Assembly (NCBI GenBank): GCA_030280995.1
Contig: JASXTE010000015.1
Span: forward strand, 5,815,001 to 5,879,000
Direction of reading: 5' to 3'
Source: Hemileia vastatrix
Taxonomy: Eukaryota; Basidiomycota; Pucciniomycetes; Pucciniales; Zaghouaniaceae
Length of the DNA stretch: 64,000 bases
Numbering within the stretch: the stretch's first letter is position 1; every line of letters starts with the position of its first letter. Both the position numbers and the translations under genes were made by a program. Below are positions 1-11,968 of this stretch, in pieces. A model generated the notes under the pieces. It saw nothing but the letters and a program-made list of their open reading frames with translations. It did no database searches and was not told the origin of the DNA.

Positions 1-32
1 CTATCAAATGCTCCTTGACCTTTTAAAAGTGT

Positions 33-1106
33 TGTGAAAAATCCTATAGTACTAGCTATAGGCCTTGACCAATGGAGTTGGAGTAAAACTGGAGAGAAAA
101 CCCCTGTCCCTTTCAGAAATACCAGGTGAGATTTAATTTCTACAAAAAATTAGAGACTGTTACTATACACCTTCCAACACACTTCTTGACAGCTTAAAAA
201 TTCAAGAAAGTAGCCTAGATAGACCACAGACCAAAGAGAACCTGAATTGCAGAAAGATCCACACCAGAAAACCAAAACACTTTGGACTTGTTGCACAAAA
301 AATAGCAATAATACTTGATGCAGGTTGCATAGCTACACCAGGGAAATCAGTTTCCAAAGTTGAGTTAAATCAAGAACTGAAATTTCAGCAAAAACTGCCA
401 ATTGTGGCCAAAAAAAATGTGAAAACTGAGTGAGAAACAATGATATAATTACCAGATGGTTTTATGATAATTAAAGTTGCCCCAAACTGTCTAATTCAGT
501 ATGTACACACAGACCACAATCTAAAAAATTCATTCACAGCAATGAATTTGGCACTTTTGGAAGCCAAATTGAATAAAAACCCTCTAGAAGCACTCTCAAG
601 CCTTCTATAACCAAGGCAGGCAACCTGACTAGAATTGGCCAGACTTCCCTGAAACCAGAAAGCCTCTAAAAACCTCCAATAAATCCCAAAATACTTACAA
701 AAATCCTGCACCACTACCAAAACCCTTTAAATACAAAGTTAAGCTATGACAACATTGTGACATAAGATATAGAGCCAAATTAGCTCTACTTTATGGTACT
801 AAGCACTTAACCCTAAGACTTAAGGTTAGCCTGTAAAACACAAAAAACAAAATTAAACAGCTATCTTTTAGAAATGAAAAGTGAGCAAATGACCCTTTTA
901 AACTTAGAATATAAAAAATATTATCAGGACATAAAATATGGAGAAAAACCAGTGCTATCTTATGGTAGTGCCAAAATACCAATACTCCCAATATTCACTG
1001 AATAAAACCATGAAAATATTCAATTATTCAGCCAATGTCAATTAAGAAATACCAATACAGCGCCAAACAGATCAACAAAGGCCTCTTTTAATGTTGGAAG
1101 ACCACA
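33..1106 (-). repeat. LTR of element A (minus orientation)
   Basis: This is the reverse complement of the long terminal repeat at 18445-19535. Shared landmarks are the RNA-start-side end reading TGTGGTCTTCCAA (here ending ...GGAAGACCACA at 1106) and the distal end with AGCTATAGGCCTTGACC near 52-72. It is roughly 1.07 kb. Bases 1-32 are flanking sequence. Compared with the B copy, GC-rich CpG-containing parts are degraded to TG/CA (for example around 625-660), so this copy is older or more mutated. It carries no convincing ORF; short open frames at 496-991 are chance. Confidence 0.85.
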
Positions 1107-1871
1107 TCTTCTCTCCAATTGAGAATTTTCTCATTCTCCTTCACAAAAACCACCATGTCACACATTTGTCAAAATCCATCTCTGAAATGGGTCCCTATCA
1201 ATACTGTATTGACCATAACCTCATCTGTACCACAGCACCACCAATTCATCCATACTAAACTGCTTGTGATGCCTGCTATTCCAGAAAGAAATCTTTCTCC
1301 AGACCTGGTACATTATCATCTGAAATAGATTCACCTCCCTTCTCAACCTGGTCCATCTTCCACCAAAACCAAAAGATCTAGGCCTTCCATCTTGATACCC
1401 AGATTAATCAACAAGTTACATCCTTCCAAAAATAGTGCCAACACCACTAAAACCACTAGCTCTACCATACCTAGTCTTTCAGATGGTAAAACCAATGCTT
1501 CTCCATACTTAAATTTAAGCTGATGAATTTCCAGTTCATTTCCATCCAGACAGTGATGATGAAAATGTGGGAACCATGGAAACACAACCACCCAATCAAT
1601 TGCCCACCATGAAGAACAAATCCCAAAAACACTCTTCTAAACAAAAAATCTCATTCTAAACTACTTCCAATCTACTCCTGCCAAAGATACACAGGAAATT
1701 TAGAAAGGAAGAAACCTCATCCACAAGCTCAAGACTAATGCTGAAAACTTTGTTTCATCTCTTGATTTTCCTATGTAATTTATTCTTGTATGTAATTCTT
1801 GACTTAGAAATATAAAAATTGACCACTTTCCAGACTTTCTAAATGTAGCCAACTATAAAAAAATTCTTCAG

Positions 1872-2270
1872 TTTAAAGACTTGGGGGACTCATTGTCAGT
1901 TTTAAGTCTTGGGGGACTAACAGCCCTCATTTTATAGTCTTTGGGGATTTAATGCCTAAATCATAAAGACAGAACCAGAGATAAAACCATTAAAGACTAA
2001 ATAAAAAAACTAAAATTCTAGGGTAACTGTTCTACAGAGAATCCAGCTCATCTGTTACCCCCACACTTGCCTTAACTAAATTCAGAGACTCCCCCTTTGA
2101 ATTCCCTCTGTCAGAATTACACCAACATCACATTATCATTTTATAGTCCTGAAGGACTCAACCATAAAACCATAATAATTTTATAGTATTGGGGAACTAT
2201 ACCATTATTCATTTTAAAGTCTTGATGGAATGACCGTAGCGTTCAGTTTAAAGTCTTGAAGGACTTTCCA
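1872..2270 (+). repeat. Iterated motif CAGTTTAAAGTCTTGGGGGACT, 7 degenerate copies
   Basis: Degenerate copies of a roughly 22-base motif (core TTTAAAGTCTTGGGGGACT) lie near 1872, 1893, 1928, 2137, 2182, 2208 and 2249, upstream of the antisense gene at 2502. The same motif in reverse complement occurs ten times in element B (17162-17700). Irregular spacing with conserved sequence suggests a binding site rather than a simple tandem satellite; that is inference. Confidence 0.75.
2021..2061. other. Conserved stem-loop (GGGTAAC...GTTACCC)
   Basis: Inverted arms GGGTAAC and GTTACCC enclose about 26 bases. Element B has the equivalent with a longer stem at 17501-17542, and a half copy at 16551-16583. 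Retention of the pairing in diverged copies suggests a functional structure in the parent element. Confidence 0.55.
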
Positions 2271-2501
2271 CACTTTTCATAAAAAGACAGAGCCAATTCC
2301 ATGAACAATACTCCCCAACCACTCTACTGAACTTCTACTTTATCTTCATCATCTACACATCTCTGATAAAAATTTTCTATTATCTCTTTTCTCTTCATTG
2401 TTTTCACATCACAGATAATAGCTGGATCCCCAGATTTTGACCCATAAGACCTTCCTTTTTTCACTGCTCCCAAGGAATATGCTTTCAATCATTGTATCCA
2501 C

Positions 2502-3718
2502 ATGTTCAGACCTTGTACCTTCACTCTTCCATCTCCTGAAGCCAAACTCTACAACAGGGCCTGTGATTCTTGCAACTCAAAAAAGAAAACGTGTGACAGA
2601 GACCCCAATTATCTTATACCACCACCTTCAACTTCACAAAAATATGTCTCTAGATCTCCTGCTAGATCACCAGAACTAGGTCCTGCTACCTCTTATCTAT
2701 CTTTAGCTCCATCCAGAAGTTCATGTCCCTCCTTCCCCAAAACACTCTATAAAAGACCTGCCTTATCATCTTATGAAACAGCATTTATCTCAGAAAATTC
2801 AGCTAAAACATCTTCAAAATCAGCTCACAGTCTGCTAGACCCTTTTCAGGTGGCCCACCTGCCTTGCTGGAAAGTGAAAATCAGGCTCAAAACCTTCAAA
2901 TTCAATTAGAAAACATTCACATTGCACCAGTAACCATTAACAACTCCACACAATCCCAGAGAAATTCACACAAAAGTTTCTCCATCAAAAAAATCAAAAA
3001 CTTCTAGAAGACCTGCCAGAGGACCTCAAGAAAACACCAGAGCACCAAACACTGCTCCCAGAAAAAAATAACCCTCTCAAACAAGAGGAAATATCTACAT
3101 CTCTCCTTTTCCAGCCAATCACTCATTTGACATTTCCATTTCTTCCAGATCTTCATCCAGAAGATCCCAATCAGCTTCCAGATCACCTTCTCTAGGTCCA
3201 TCCTATAACCACCCTGGTACTTCACCACTGGCATCCAACCAAACTGAGTTAAGCAACAATACTAACAACAACAACAACAGCCCTACTTCTCCAACCAGGC
3301 CACAGGAAAATTCTTCTTCTAGTTCATATTCTCAACACCATTTAGAGAATGACCATGAAAATCCATGCCTCCATCTGGTTGATCCTCCTACTACATCCAT
3401 TTAAAATCCTTCAACAGTCCAGATTACCGCCACTTACAAATTTGATGAGCTTCCAATCTGTAAGTACAAAAAAATAAAAACAATTTCTTCAACAGATCAC
3501 AATTAATTATACAATTCTTCTGTTTAGTTGGAACCCAACCTCCTAAACCTTCTATTGGGATTGGCCAACCTCTAGAAACCACATTAACACTGGATTACAC
3601 CGACATGAAGTAAAATCTAAGTATGATGTGTTCAAACATGCTTAAAGCCTTTGCTCTTCATGTTCGGTTGAATGAATTTGAAAAGAATCTGAGGAAACTT
3701 CTTCTTGATGACCACTAG
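2502..3718 (+). pseudogene. Antisense gene of element A: cysteine-motif, Ser/Pro-rich protein (broken)
   Basis: The frame opened by the ATG at 2502 begins MFRPCTFTLP and reaches a CX2CX6C motif (ACDSC..KKK.CDRD). A long Ser/Pro/Arg-rich disordered stretch (SRSPARSPELGP type) follows. Element B has a homologue split into two pieces (16586-16930 minus; 14640-15524 plus). A 68-base intron (3460-3527, GTAAGT..TTTAG) lies at the same place and has the same length as in B. The last exon in B ends in KKRLLDDH-stop; the A counterpart ends at 3716-3718. Stops at 2907-2909 and near 3067 and 3402, plus frame changes, show it is dead here. The CX2CX6C motif resembles half of a fungal Zn2Cys6 cluster, but the second half is not visible, so I do not call it a transcription factor. 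It runs opposite to the LTR. Confidence 0.6.
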
Positions 3719-3721
3719 AAG

Positions 3722-3955
3722 ATGTCTAGAATAATCTGGAAAACATTCCAATGCTCCATCCCAACATCTTCTACTTATTCCCAAAAATTACCTTCTAATC
3801 TGGTTCATGACAATTACAATCCATATACTCTTTCCAGATGCCTAGACCACAAAGAACACATCTCTTCCTCCAACCCTAACAAAAAGCAAAAACATAAACA
3901 TGATCTGGACCGACCGCCAATGGCTTCTTCTTACAACATTAAACAAAAAAAATAA
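3722..3955 (+). CDS. Small basic ORF following the antisense gene (element A copy)
   Basis: This 77-codon frame begins MSRIIWKTFQCSIP and contains YNPYTLSR and a basic NPNKKQKHKH stretch resembling a nuclear localisation signal. Element B has an open counterpart (15528-15749) with the same MSRII start, YNPYNLSS and NPNKKQKRHH. In both elements the ATG is 3-4 bases after the stop of the upstream gene. Conservation of the open frame across strongly diverged copies is unusual in this decayed region. Function is unknown. It could also be an alternative C-terminal exon of the upstream gene. Confidence 0.45.
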   Translation: MSRIIWKTFQCSIPTSSTYSQKLPSNLVHDNYNPYTLSRCLDHKEHISSSNPNKKQKHKHDLDRPPMASSYNIKQKK

Positions 3956-4012
3956 TAATAATTAACTAAATAGAGAGAACAATATTAATTGGCAGATATT
4001 TGTAAAAATTTG

Positions 4013-5469
4013 CTTTATTTTTATTTTTATTTTTATTTTTATTTTTATTTTTATTTTTATTTTTATTTTTATTTTTATTTTTATTTTTATTTTTATTTTT
4101 ATTTTTATTTTTATTTTTATTTTTATTTTTATTTTTATTTTTATTTTTATTTTTATTTTTATTTTTATTTTTATTTTTATTTTTATTTTTATTTTTATTT
4201 TTATTTTTATTTTTATTTTTATTTTTATTTTTATTTTTATTTTTATTTTTATTTTTATTTTTATTTTTATTTTTATTTTTATTTTTATTTTTATTTTTAT
4301 TTTTATTTTTATTTTTATTTTTATTTTTATTTTTATTTTTATTTTTATTTTTATTTTTATTTTTATTTTTATTTTTATTTTTATTTTTATTTTTATTTTT
4401 ATTTTTATTTTTATTTTTATTTTTATTTTTATTTTTATTTTTATTTTTATTTTTATTTTTATTTTTATTTTTATTTTTATTTTTATTTTTATTTTTATTT
4501 TTATTTTTATTTTTATTTTTATTTTTATTTTTATTTTTATTTTTATTTTTATTTTTATTTTTATTTTTATTTTTATTTTTATTTTTATTTTTATTTTTAT
4601 TTTTATTTTTATTTTTATTTTTATTTTTATTTTTATTTTTATTTTTATTTTTATTTTTATTTTTATTTTTATTTTTATTTTTATTTTTATTTTTATTTTT
4701 ATTTTTATTTTTATTTTTATTTTTATTTTTATTTTTATTTTTATTTTTATTTTTATTTTTATTTTTATTTTTATTTTTATTTTTATTTTTATTTTTATTT
4801 TTATTTTTATTTTTATTTTTATTTTTATTTTTATTTTTATTTTTATTTTTATTTTTATTTTTATTTTTATTTTTATTTTTATTTTTATTTTTATTTTTAT
4901 TTTTATTTTTATTTTTATTTTTATTTTTATTTTTATTTTTATTTTTATTTTTATTTTTATTTTTATTTTTATTTTTATTTTTATTTTTATTTTTATTTTT
5001 ATTTTTATTTTTATTTTTATTTTTATTTTTATTTTTATTTTTATTTTTATTTTTATTTTTATTTTTATTTTTATTTTTATTTTTATTTTTATTTTTATTT
5101 TTATTTTTATTTTTATTTTTATTTTTATTTTTATTTTTATTTTTATTTTTATTTTTATTTTTATTTTTATTTTTATTTTTATTTTTATTTTTATTTTTAT
5201 TTTTATTTTTATTTTTATTTTTATTTTTATTTTTATTTTTATTTTTATTTTTATTTTTATTTTTATTTTTATTTTTATTTTTTTTTTATTTTTATTTTTA
5301 TTTTTATTTTTATTTTTATTTTTATTTTTATTTTTATTTTTATTTTTTTATTTAGTTTTTTATTTATTTTTTTATTTATTATTTTTTTTTATTTTTATTT
5401 ATTTTTATTTATTTATTTTTTTTTTATTATTTTTTTTATTTTTTATTTTTATTTTTATTTTTATTTTTA
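4013..5469. repeat. (TTTTTA)n hexanucleotide microsatellite, about 1.46 kb
   Basis: About 210 uninterrupted TTTTTA units run to near 5279, then interrupted variants (TTTTTTTA, TTTA, TTTTTAG) to 5469. The open frame through it (alternating Phe-Tyr) is an artefact. The corresponding position in element B (about 15800-15835) has only a short AT tract with 18 T, so the expansion happened in this copy after divergence. The true length may differ from the assembly. Confidence 0.97.
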
Positions 5470-5593
5470 CTTAAACTACTAACATACTAAAAAAACTTGA
5501 AATTAATTAAACAAAATTACCCAAAAACTATGAGAGCTGAGAAATTAAAATGAAATGAATTATAATAAGATGAGATAAATAATAATTACAAAT

Positions 5594-5665
5594 GGTATCC
5601 CCCAGCCGATTGATGAGCTGATCCCCTGATACCTTAGCTACATCCAAGTGTACCTTGATGAGGAT
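5594..5665. other. Conserved tandem stem-loops of elements A/B (A copy)
   Basis: The first structure runs from GGTATC (5594) to GATACC (5633), with inner CAGC/GCTG pairing. The second covers CATCCAAGTGTACCTTGATG, a near palindrome. Element B has the same pair at 15923-15992 with a better second palindrome, and a third related copy at 16121-16183. High conservation against AT-rich degraded flanks suggests a structural or protein-binding role in the element. Confidence 0.6.
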
Positions 5666-5784
5666 ACACCTTTAAATAGATTTTAAATTAATTGAGATAA
5701 AAAATAAATGAAGAAAATAATATCAATAAAGTAAAGATAGAATGAATAGAAATCAAATAAAATAATAAAAAATGAGATAGAGAT

Positions 5785-6568
5785 TATCAGGAGCTCCTTT
5801 TTGTGTAGAAAACTTTTGGTGGAGGTTAACGGTTTTGGAAGTTAGATTTTAAAGGTTTCAAAGGCAAGGTAAATATGTTTTATCTTTTATAATATTTTAC
5901 TCAATTTAAAGAGGTATATTATAATCAATGATTTAGAATTACGTAGAAGTAAATATTAAGACCAATAACTAATAATAATAAATATTTGTTGTAATGATAA
6001 TTTAATAAAGTAAGTAAGTAATGAATAAAATAACACAAAAGGGAAGGCCTCTACAGGCAAAAGTAGAGAAAGAACACACGGAGTTAACACCTACATACAG
6101 GATTGTAAGAGAAAGACACTTCCAAAAACAAGAAATTGCAAATAACCAAAGTGTGCTATAAGGATGCCTCAATAAAATAATTTTTATTATATATCAAATT
6201 ATTTGATATAGTTTAGAGTTAGCTTTTAAAGGTCACACTTAGTATAAAATAATTTTAATTAAATTTTTGTATTAATAGAGTTTTAAACTTATAAATAAAG
6301 GAATTTTAATTCTTAAAATTTAGTATTAATAAATTTTTATTTTTCTTCAAACCTGTTATTGAGCATGGTGTTAGAAAAAAAAATATGAGGGACATTATTA
6401 TTAATATTAAATATTTATTAAATTTACTTATTTTAATTAGTTAGTTAATTGCAAGGAATAATAAAGTAAATATAATATAATTAATAATATCATAAGAAAT
6501 AAAAGCATGGCTTCTTCCCAGTAAATAATTAATTATTTTACAAGGTAAGTATAGTATCCTGGCTGACA
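5785..6568 (-). repeat. Gypsy-family LTR (minus orientation)
   Basis: It aligns with the gypsy LTRs at 27904-28706 (plus) and 62391-63213 (minus). Its right end reads CCTGGCTGACA directly before the polypurine-tract complement CTCCCTCACTCT. The left end TATCAGGAGCTCC corresponds to TGTCAAGGGGTCC in other copies. It is the 3' LTR of the fragment at 6569-7745. Confidence 0.85.
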
Positions 6569-7745
6569 CTCCCTCACTCTAAAAAAAAAATATAAAAAAT
6601 TCTATGATTCTCTCTTTTTATATTTCTTTATCAGAGTAGGAAGATTAAATATTTCCTTTGCAGGTATTTAAGAATCATATTCAGATAATTAATTCTTGAA
6701 TCTCAATAAGTTTTATGTACCTTTTTCAGAAGTAACTATTATGTCATTTAGAATCTTATCAATTTCTGATGTTTCAGTGATTTCATTAGGGGTTCTCTTT
6801 GGTCTTCCCCTCCTTTTGGGAAATAAATCACTATTGGATGTGTAAGGTTTCAAAAGAGATATTGGAAAAAAAGGATGTTTTCTGTCATTTGGAGCATACA
6901 AGATTAATTCAACTGCATTATCACCAACCATTCTTCTGACAAAAAATGGGCCTACAAATGGGCCTTCAATTTATTATTTCTTCGTAAATTGAAGTGGACT
7001 GTAGAAATCAGTACTTCATCACCATTTTTAAAAGTTTATTCTTTATGGGATTTGTACCATCTCATCTTCTATTATTCAAAGGACTTTTCAATATGTTTTT
7101 GAGAATGACTTCTGCAAAGTTGTTGCATTTTTAGAAAATATTTAACACCAGGATGTAAATCCAATTTAGGTATTTTATTATTGAGAATTTGGGCAGAGTA
7201 TTTAGAAAATATCCAAGCCAGAGCTCAAAAGGCTTTTTCTGAGTAACAGAATAAAGAGTGCTATAATAAGAAAATTCTAAACCTGGAAGTAAGGTAACCC
7301 AATCATGAGTAAGTCTTTCATTGTCTTTGTACTCAAGGCAAAAGGCACAATACCTTCTTATCATGTCCTTCAAAGTCTTAATTATTCTTTCAGATAATCC
7401 ATCAGTTTGGGGGTGATGGGCAGTGCAAAGTTTCTGATCACAGCCACAAACATCCATCAAAGACATGCAGAATTTAAAAATAAATTTAGGGTCTCTATCA
7501 GAGATTATGGATTTAGAAAATCCAGCAGTATTAAACATATGATACCACCATAAGAAGACTAATTCTTTAGTGGAAGCATCTTTGTGTGTGGGGATAAATT
7601 TACACATTTTTGTGAATTTATCCACAATAACCTAAAAAGAGTTATAAGTGTCTTTCCCAGAGATGGGTAATCCTATTACTGAGTCCATGTTTATTATCTG
7701 TAATGGTGCATCAGGAGGTTCAATATGCTTCATTTATACAGCTCT
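6569..7745 (-). pseudogene. Gypsy integrase and pol C-terminus (broken)
   Basis: Two open segments remain. Bases 7131-7625 encode an integrase core with VDKFTKMCKF, the second catalytic Asp in IISDRDPKF, and the Glu in GLSERIIKTL, so the Glu lost in the plus copy is kept here. Bases 6713-6931 encode the region after the core (MVGDNAVELILY...SLLKPYTSNSDLFPKRRGRPKRTPNE), leading into a chromodomain-like end that is frameshifted near 6713. Frameshifts at 6932-7130 and a stop near 7627 break the frame. Confidence 0.85.
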
Positions 7746-9779
7746 TTTATGATTTAATTATATAATATAATTTTTGAAACAATAAATGATGTATTCAATA
7801 AAAATTATACATCTTACAATCAAGATAGAAGTATTAATTAAGCAACTCTAACAACTTTGAAAATAAAACAAGAAAAAAATAATTAGTAAAATGAATAATT
7901 TATTTATAGAATTTAAGGAAACTTTATAGCTCTACCTGTAAACTAGCCTTAAATCAGGTTTATATTTAACTTGTTGAAATTCATACATAGTACCCTTGCA
8001 TCATGAGAGAAGAATAAAAATGATGTAGTTTTAATTTATTAATTTATAATAGTATTTTTATTTTTGGCTTTTTCATTAGTATAAATATATATTCTTTAAC
8101 TATTTTGTTTTTCAGAACATAAGTTCAAAGCTACCCATCACTACTTCAAGTAGAAGTTCCATATGATGTAATAAATAATAATATATTATAATAAATTTTT
8201 CTAGAGACTTTTCAAAAATGGTGATTAAAAATACTTATTATAATTATTTTTAATTTTTATTATTAATCTATCTCTTGAAAGGAGATAGCCATATCTCAAT
8301 TTAATTAGTTTTTCCTCAGAAAAATTTATATTTGATCTAAATAAAATTGCATCACTATAAACTAGATGTTATTAAAAAATTTTACCAATTTTTTTATCTG
8401 AACATAGCTGAAAGTATGTATAAATTAAAGTGTTTCAACATAGTTTTACTATTATCCCACCATTTATTTCACATTTAGATTTCATTATAATTGTAAAAAA
8501 AGTTTTTCAATAATATTAATAATTCCTTAATATTTAGTAATTTAGACACATAGTAGATTTTTTATACTTTTTTTTATATGAGGCTTATTATACAAACACC
8601 ACTTTTAGATTTTTTCCATTTTGAAGTCTGATAATTTTATTTTCATTTAACCACCCAAATTATATCAAAAAAAATTCAAAGTATATGTTTTTAATGTACT
8701 CTTTTTGATAAAGTTATCATTTCTTATAGCTTATTCTTCAACTATTTATTGTAATTAATTACCCACTCATTTATGGTCTTTTATTGTTGTTAATTTCATC
8801 CAGAAAAAATAAGGATACTCTCATATTATATTTGAGTTTTAAATTAAAAACAAAATACTAGAAGCTGGTATTAAATATGAAGTTGTTATAACTAAGTTGA
8901 CGAATAATTAATGATTAAATGGCATTGTATATTACAAATTTTCTTGAGTTTATATAAAAATAAAATTCAAGAAATATATATAAGATTACATATAACCATT
9001 GAATATCAAAAATGAAGTACTTATCAACATGGTCTTTTTTAATGATTTTCAAATTTACTTAAAGAGACATTAATATTACCAACTCAAATTTTATATCAAA
9101 TATAACAATATTATTATTTCAATTTTAATTATTTTACAAAAAATTTGAATTAAAAAGTAATTTAATTCAGTATTTAATGTACGTTTTTGAAAATTATTTG
9201 CAAAAATGGTAATAACCCCTCACAAAAAAAATATAATTTTTTTTACTTAAAATTTTCAAAGTATTTCTAGCCTTAAAATATTGGTATTCCTCTAACAAAA
9301 ATATTTTTTTAATAAATTTAAAATTTTCTTCATTATTTAATTAATAAATGTCAAATTTATAATTTATTTTACCTTACTAAAAAATTTTGTTGAAAATTTA
9401 ATTTTGGATTTCCAAAAAATTAACTTTGAAGTCAAAAATCAAAAAACAAAATTATAAATATAATTATGAAAAAGGGCTATATTAAATTTATGATATTAAT
9501 ATATTTTATGGTGTTTGAATTTTAAATTTAATGTTTTAAAAAAATTATTATTAAATAACCAAGTCAAGTGAAATTGAAGTGGGTTTTTGGTATCACTAGC
9601 ACTTATTTTTTCTCTTATACTCACTTTTTAATTTTTTTTGTTTTTTTTCTACCTTTCTTGTTTTTTTTTATGATTTTTAATGTTTTTAAGACCAAAGTTG
9701 CTTTCAAACAACTTCTGTCTAACTTGTCTCTCACTTCCCCACCAGATTGCGCCTGATGAGGAAAATCACTTTCATTTTA
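7746..9779. other. AT-rich region without recognisable genes
   Basis: The sequence is very AT-rich with many homopolymer runs. No frame longer than about 60 codons has any recognisable feature. I see no repeats shared with the rest of the window. Confidence 0.7.
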
Positions 9780-10120
9780 GAAACCAAAGTCCCTTGCCGG
9801 GACTTTGGTTTCTCTGTGTGCATTGCACAGCCAGTTTTTTTCTGGCTGTGCAATGCACTGCATGCAGCACATGCAATGGGCATTGCTGCTGAAAGCAACA
9901 CTCATTGCATGCAACATGCATTGCATGTGCTGTTCATATCTCATGCAGCTGATTTCAAGCCAGCTGCATGAAATATGGAAGCAAGTGTGCAACACGCGTT
10001 ACTTGCAGCAGCAACGCGTGTTGCATACAGATTTGGCCACCTCCCGGCCTAGTGAATTGGCTGGGAGGGTGGAAAATATAAAAGCGAGCAACCAAAGTTG
10101 CTTTTAGTAACTTTGGCTGC
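9780..10120. repeat. Cluster of seven adjacent hairpins
   Basis: Seven separate inverted repeats follow each other: 9780-9812 (14-bp perfect stem, 5-nt loop); 9818-9858 (17-bp perfect stem, 7-nt loop); 9865-9932 (14-bp stem, long loop); 9943-9969 (9-bp stem); 9989-10024 (12-bp stem); 10037-10072 (about 14 bp with wobble pairs); 10088-10120 (12 bp with one mismatch). The patch is GC-richer than its surroundings. Several overlapping short ORFs here are by-products of the palindromes. The ACCAAAGTTGC...AACTTTGG arms recur at 48355-48970. Confidence 0.9.
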
Positions 10121-10125
10121 CTGAA

Positions 10126-11968
10126 AGCAACACTTCAAGCTAGGTGAAACCTGGCTGGAAGTACCAAATTGAAATGTAAGGGACCCAAGCCAATTTTAAA
10201 GGATTGGGTCATAAATTAAGGTTTCCAAAAAGCAGCCAGTAGTAATCTTCCTGCAAGAAAAAGTAAAATTTCTAATTAAAATACATAAATAAATAAAAAC
10301 GTGTTCAAATAAGATATACAATGCACTGAAGCCAGTTAGAAATTATCTTCTATTGTTACACATATAAACAAAATCAAATGTTACTTTCAGAAACATTGGC
10401 CATGTTTTGATATTTCAAGCCAAGTATGATCAGGAAAAAGGTCAAGGCAAAAAAATTTCACAATTAAAAATCTACCAATTTAATATGGTGGGGAGGTTCA
10501 TATTTTAGAAATAGGTGGGGTGCATTATAGTTCCCTTTAAAAAAATTTGAAATTGATATAATTTTGATGCAATGTAAATTTAAATGTGATGAGTGTATGT
10601 TTTTTAGTTACATGAAACATGGTAGCTAGAATTATGTGGCATCAATTTTTTTTTGGATGTGAAATTCAGAGTTCCACAAACCTTCATCTGTACAACATTC
10701 AGCCAAGTAATTTCTAGCTGGAATTAGTATATGCATAGAAAAAAATTATCATGATGTGTACAGTGCCTTGGCAACAATATTCTTGGAATTTAGATGAATT
10801 TTAACATATGACTGGGAGAGCTGCATTTTTATGAAAAAGAGATCATTGAAGATTCATGATATCCACATCTGTTTTCCACCAAATTTATTTTTCCTTTCTC
10901 TGTCTCACTTACCAGTTTCAAAAATTATTGATCATATTTCTGCTTTATCATTTTGAATTATTGGTACTATTTTCTTGACCTTATCTGATTACCAGTAAGT
11001 AAATTTTTCTTTCTATTGCATTTCATATCATTTTGGTTTGTTACTCTTTTCTACACCTTTCACAAGTTAATTTAATGATTCTAATTTTTGGAATTTCTTT
11101 TTAAGGTAGTTTTTACTGTACCCTTTCAAATCATTATCAAAAAATTCTTTTTTAGTTAACTTAAAGTTTTTTTATTTGTTTGTCAATTTACTTTTCTTTA
11201 TTCCTTATCAGAAATGTTCAATTTTTTTAAAAAACTATTTATTTTTTAAAACAGTGATTATAAAGTAAACTTTATAATTAATTTTGATCAATCAGCTACA
11301 AATGAAAGAAGATTTTATAGACATGTAAGCTCATGTTTTGCTTATCATTTTTCTATATTTATTTAATACTATCTCAAACATTATATTATTAATATGAAAA
11401 GTAAAGCATCATCTTGTACTTTCTGAAAGCATACAGAATAATGTTTTGTTTTTCATAATAATAATTAGATTGTTTGTACCTTACTCTTAATTTATTGATT
11501 TTTAAGTTGTTTCAAAGTCTTGTACATGCTGAAAGCATACAGGACAATGCTACAATTTAAAAATTAATAATTTATTGAAGTATAACTTTCTAAGTCAATA
11601 TATCGGTCAGAGAAATATTTTTCATTTTATAAATTTGGATATGATAATTCTGTAAATTTTTAATATTACTAGTGTATTGGAGTTATATTTCATTATATTA
11701 TTAATATTAAGTTTAGAGCCAAATTTCATACTTTCTGAATGCATACAGGATAAAGCTATACTCTTTATATGTATAATTTAATAAAGTATACTTTTGAAAC
11801 ACTTTCTTAATATTTGAAATAAATTAAAAGTATATAAATTTACTAATATGTAGATATGCTAATTTTATATTTCTAATGTTGGAGGTATGATAAAGTTAAA
11901 GTTATCATTGACTGATAATTGAAATTCTGTTACTATTTTCTACTTTTTTTTTCTATTTTAAATCAAAA
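10126..11968. other. Noncoding AT-rich region with a threefold degenerate repeat
   Basis: No coding region is supported. A motif like TTTCTGAAAGCATACAGRAT recurs near 11418, 11525 and 11728, followed by AATAATTTATTGAAGTATA-type sequence, a degenerate tandem repeat. It lies immediately upstream of Tet-like gene 1 and could include its upstream exons or promoter, which I cannot resolve. Confidence 0.5.

Larger units (their letters stand above)
33..5784 (-). mobile_element. LTR element A, truncated, non-autonomous type
   Basis: The LTR at 33-1106 is followed by an internal region shared in inverted orientation with element B (16585-18444). It contains no gag, protease, reverse transcriptase or integrase homology. 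Instead it has an antisense (plus-strand) intron-containing gene, an iterated 20-22 base motif, conserved stem-loops and a hexanucleotide expansion. The distal LTR is absent: the element stops where a gypsy LTR begins at 5785. By structure it is a large non-autonomous LTR element. Whether the internal gene is captured host sequence or belongs to the element is unknown. Confidence 0.7.
5785..7745 (-). mobile_element. Ty3/gypsy fragment: 3' LTR plus integrase end
   Basis: The 3' LTR and the last part of pol survive in minus orientation. The rest of pol, gag and the 5' LTR are absent beyond about 7745, where unrelated AT-rich sequence begins. It interrupts or truncates element A on its left. Confidence 0.85.

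Noticed and set aside
2560..2610. Full Zn2Cys6 fungal transcription factor
   Set aside because: Only one CX2CX6C half is visible and the second cysteine triplet is absent, so the family call is not supported.
3989..5482. Open frame of almost 500 codons of alternating Phe and Tyr
   Set aside because: It is a read-through of a (TTTTTA)n microsatellite, not a protein gene.
9680..10107. Several overlapping open frames on both strands
   Set aside because: They arise because palindromic hairpins read similarly on both strands; no codon or domain signal.
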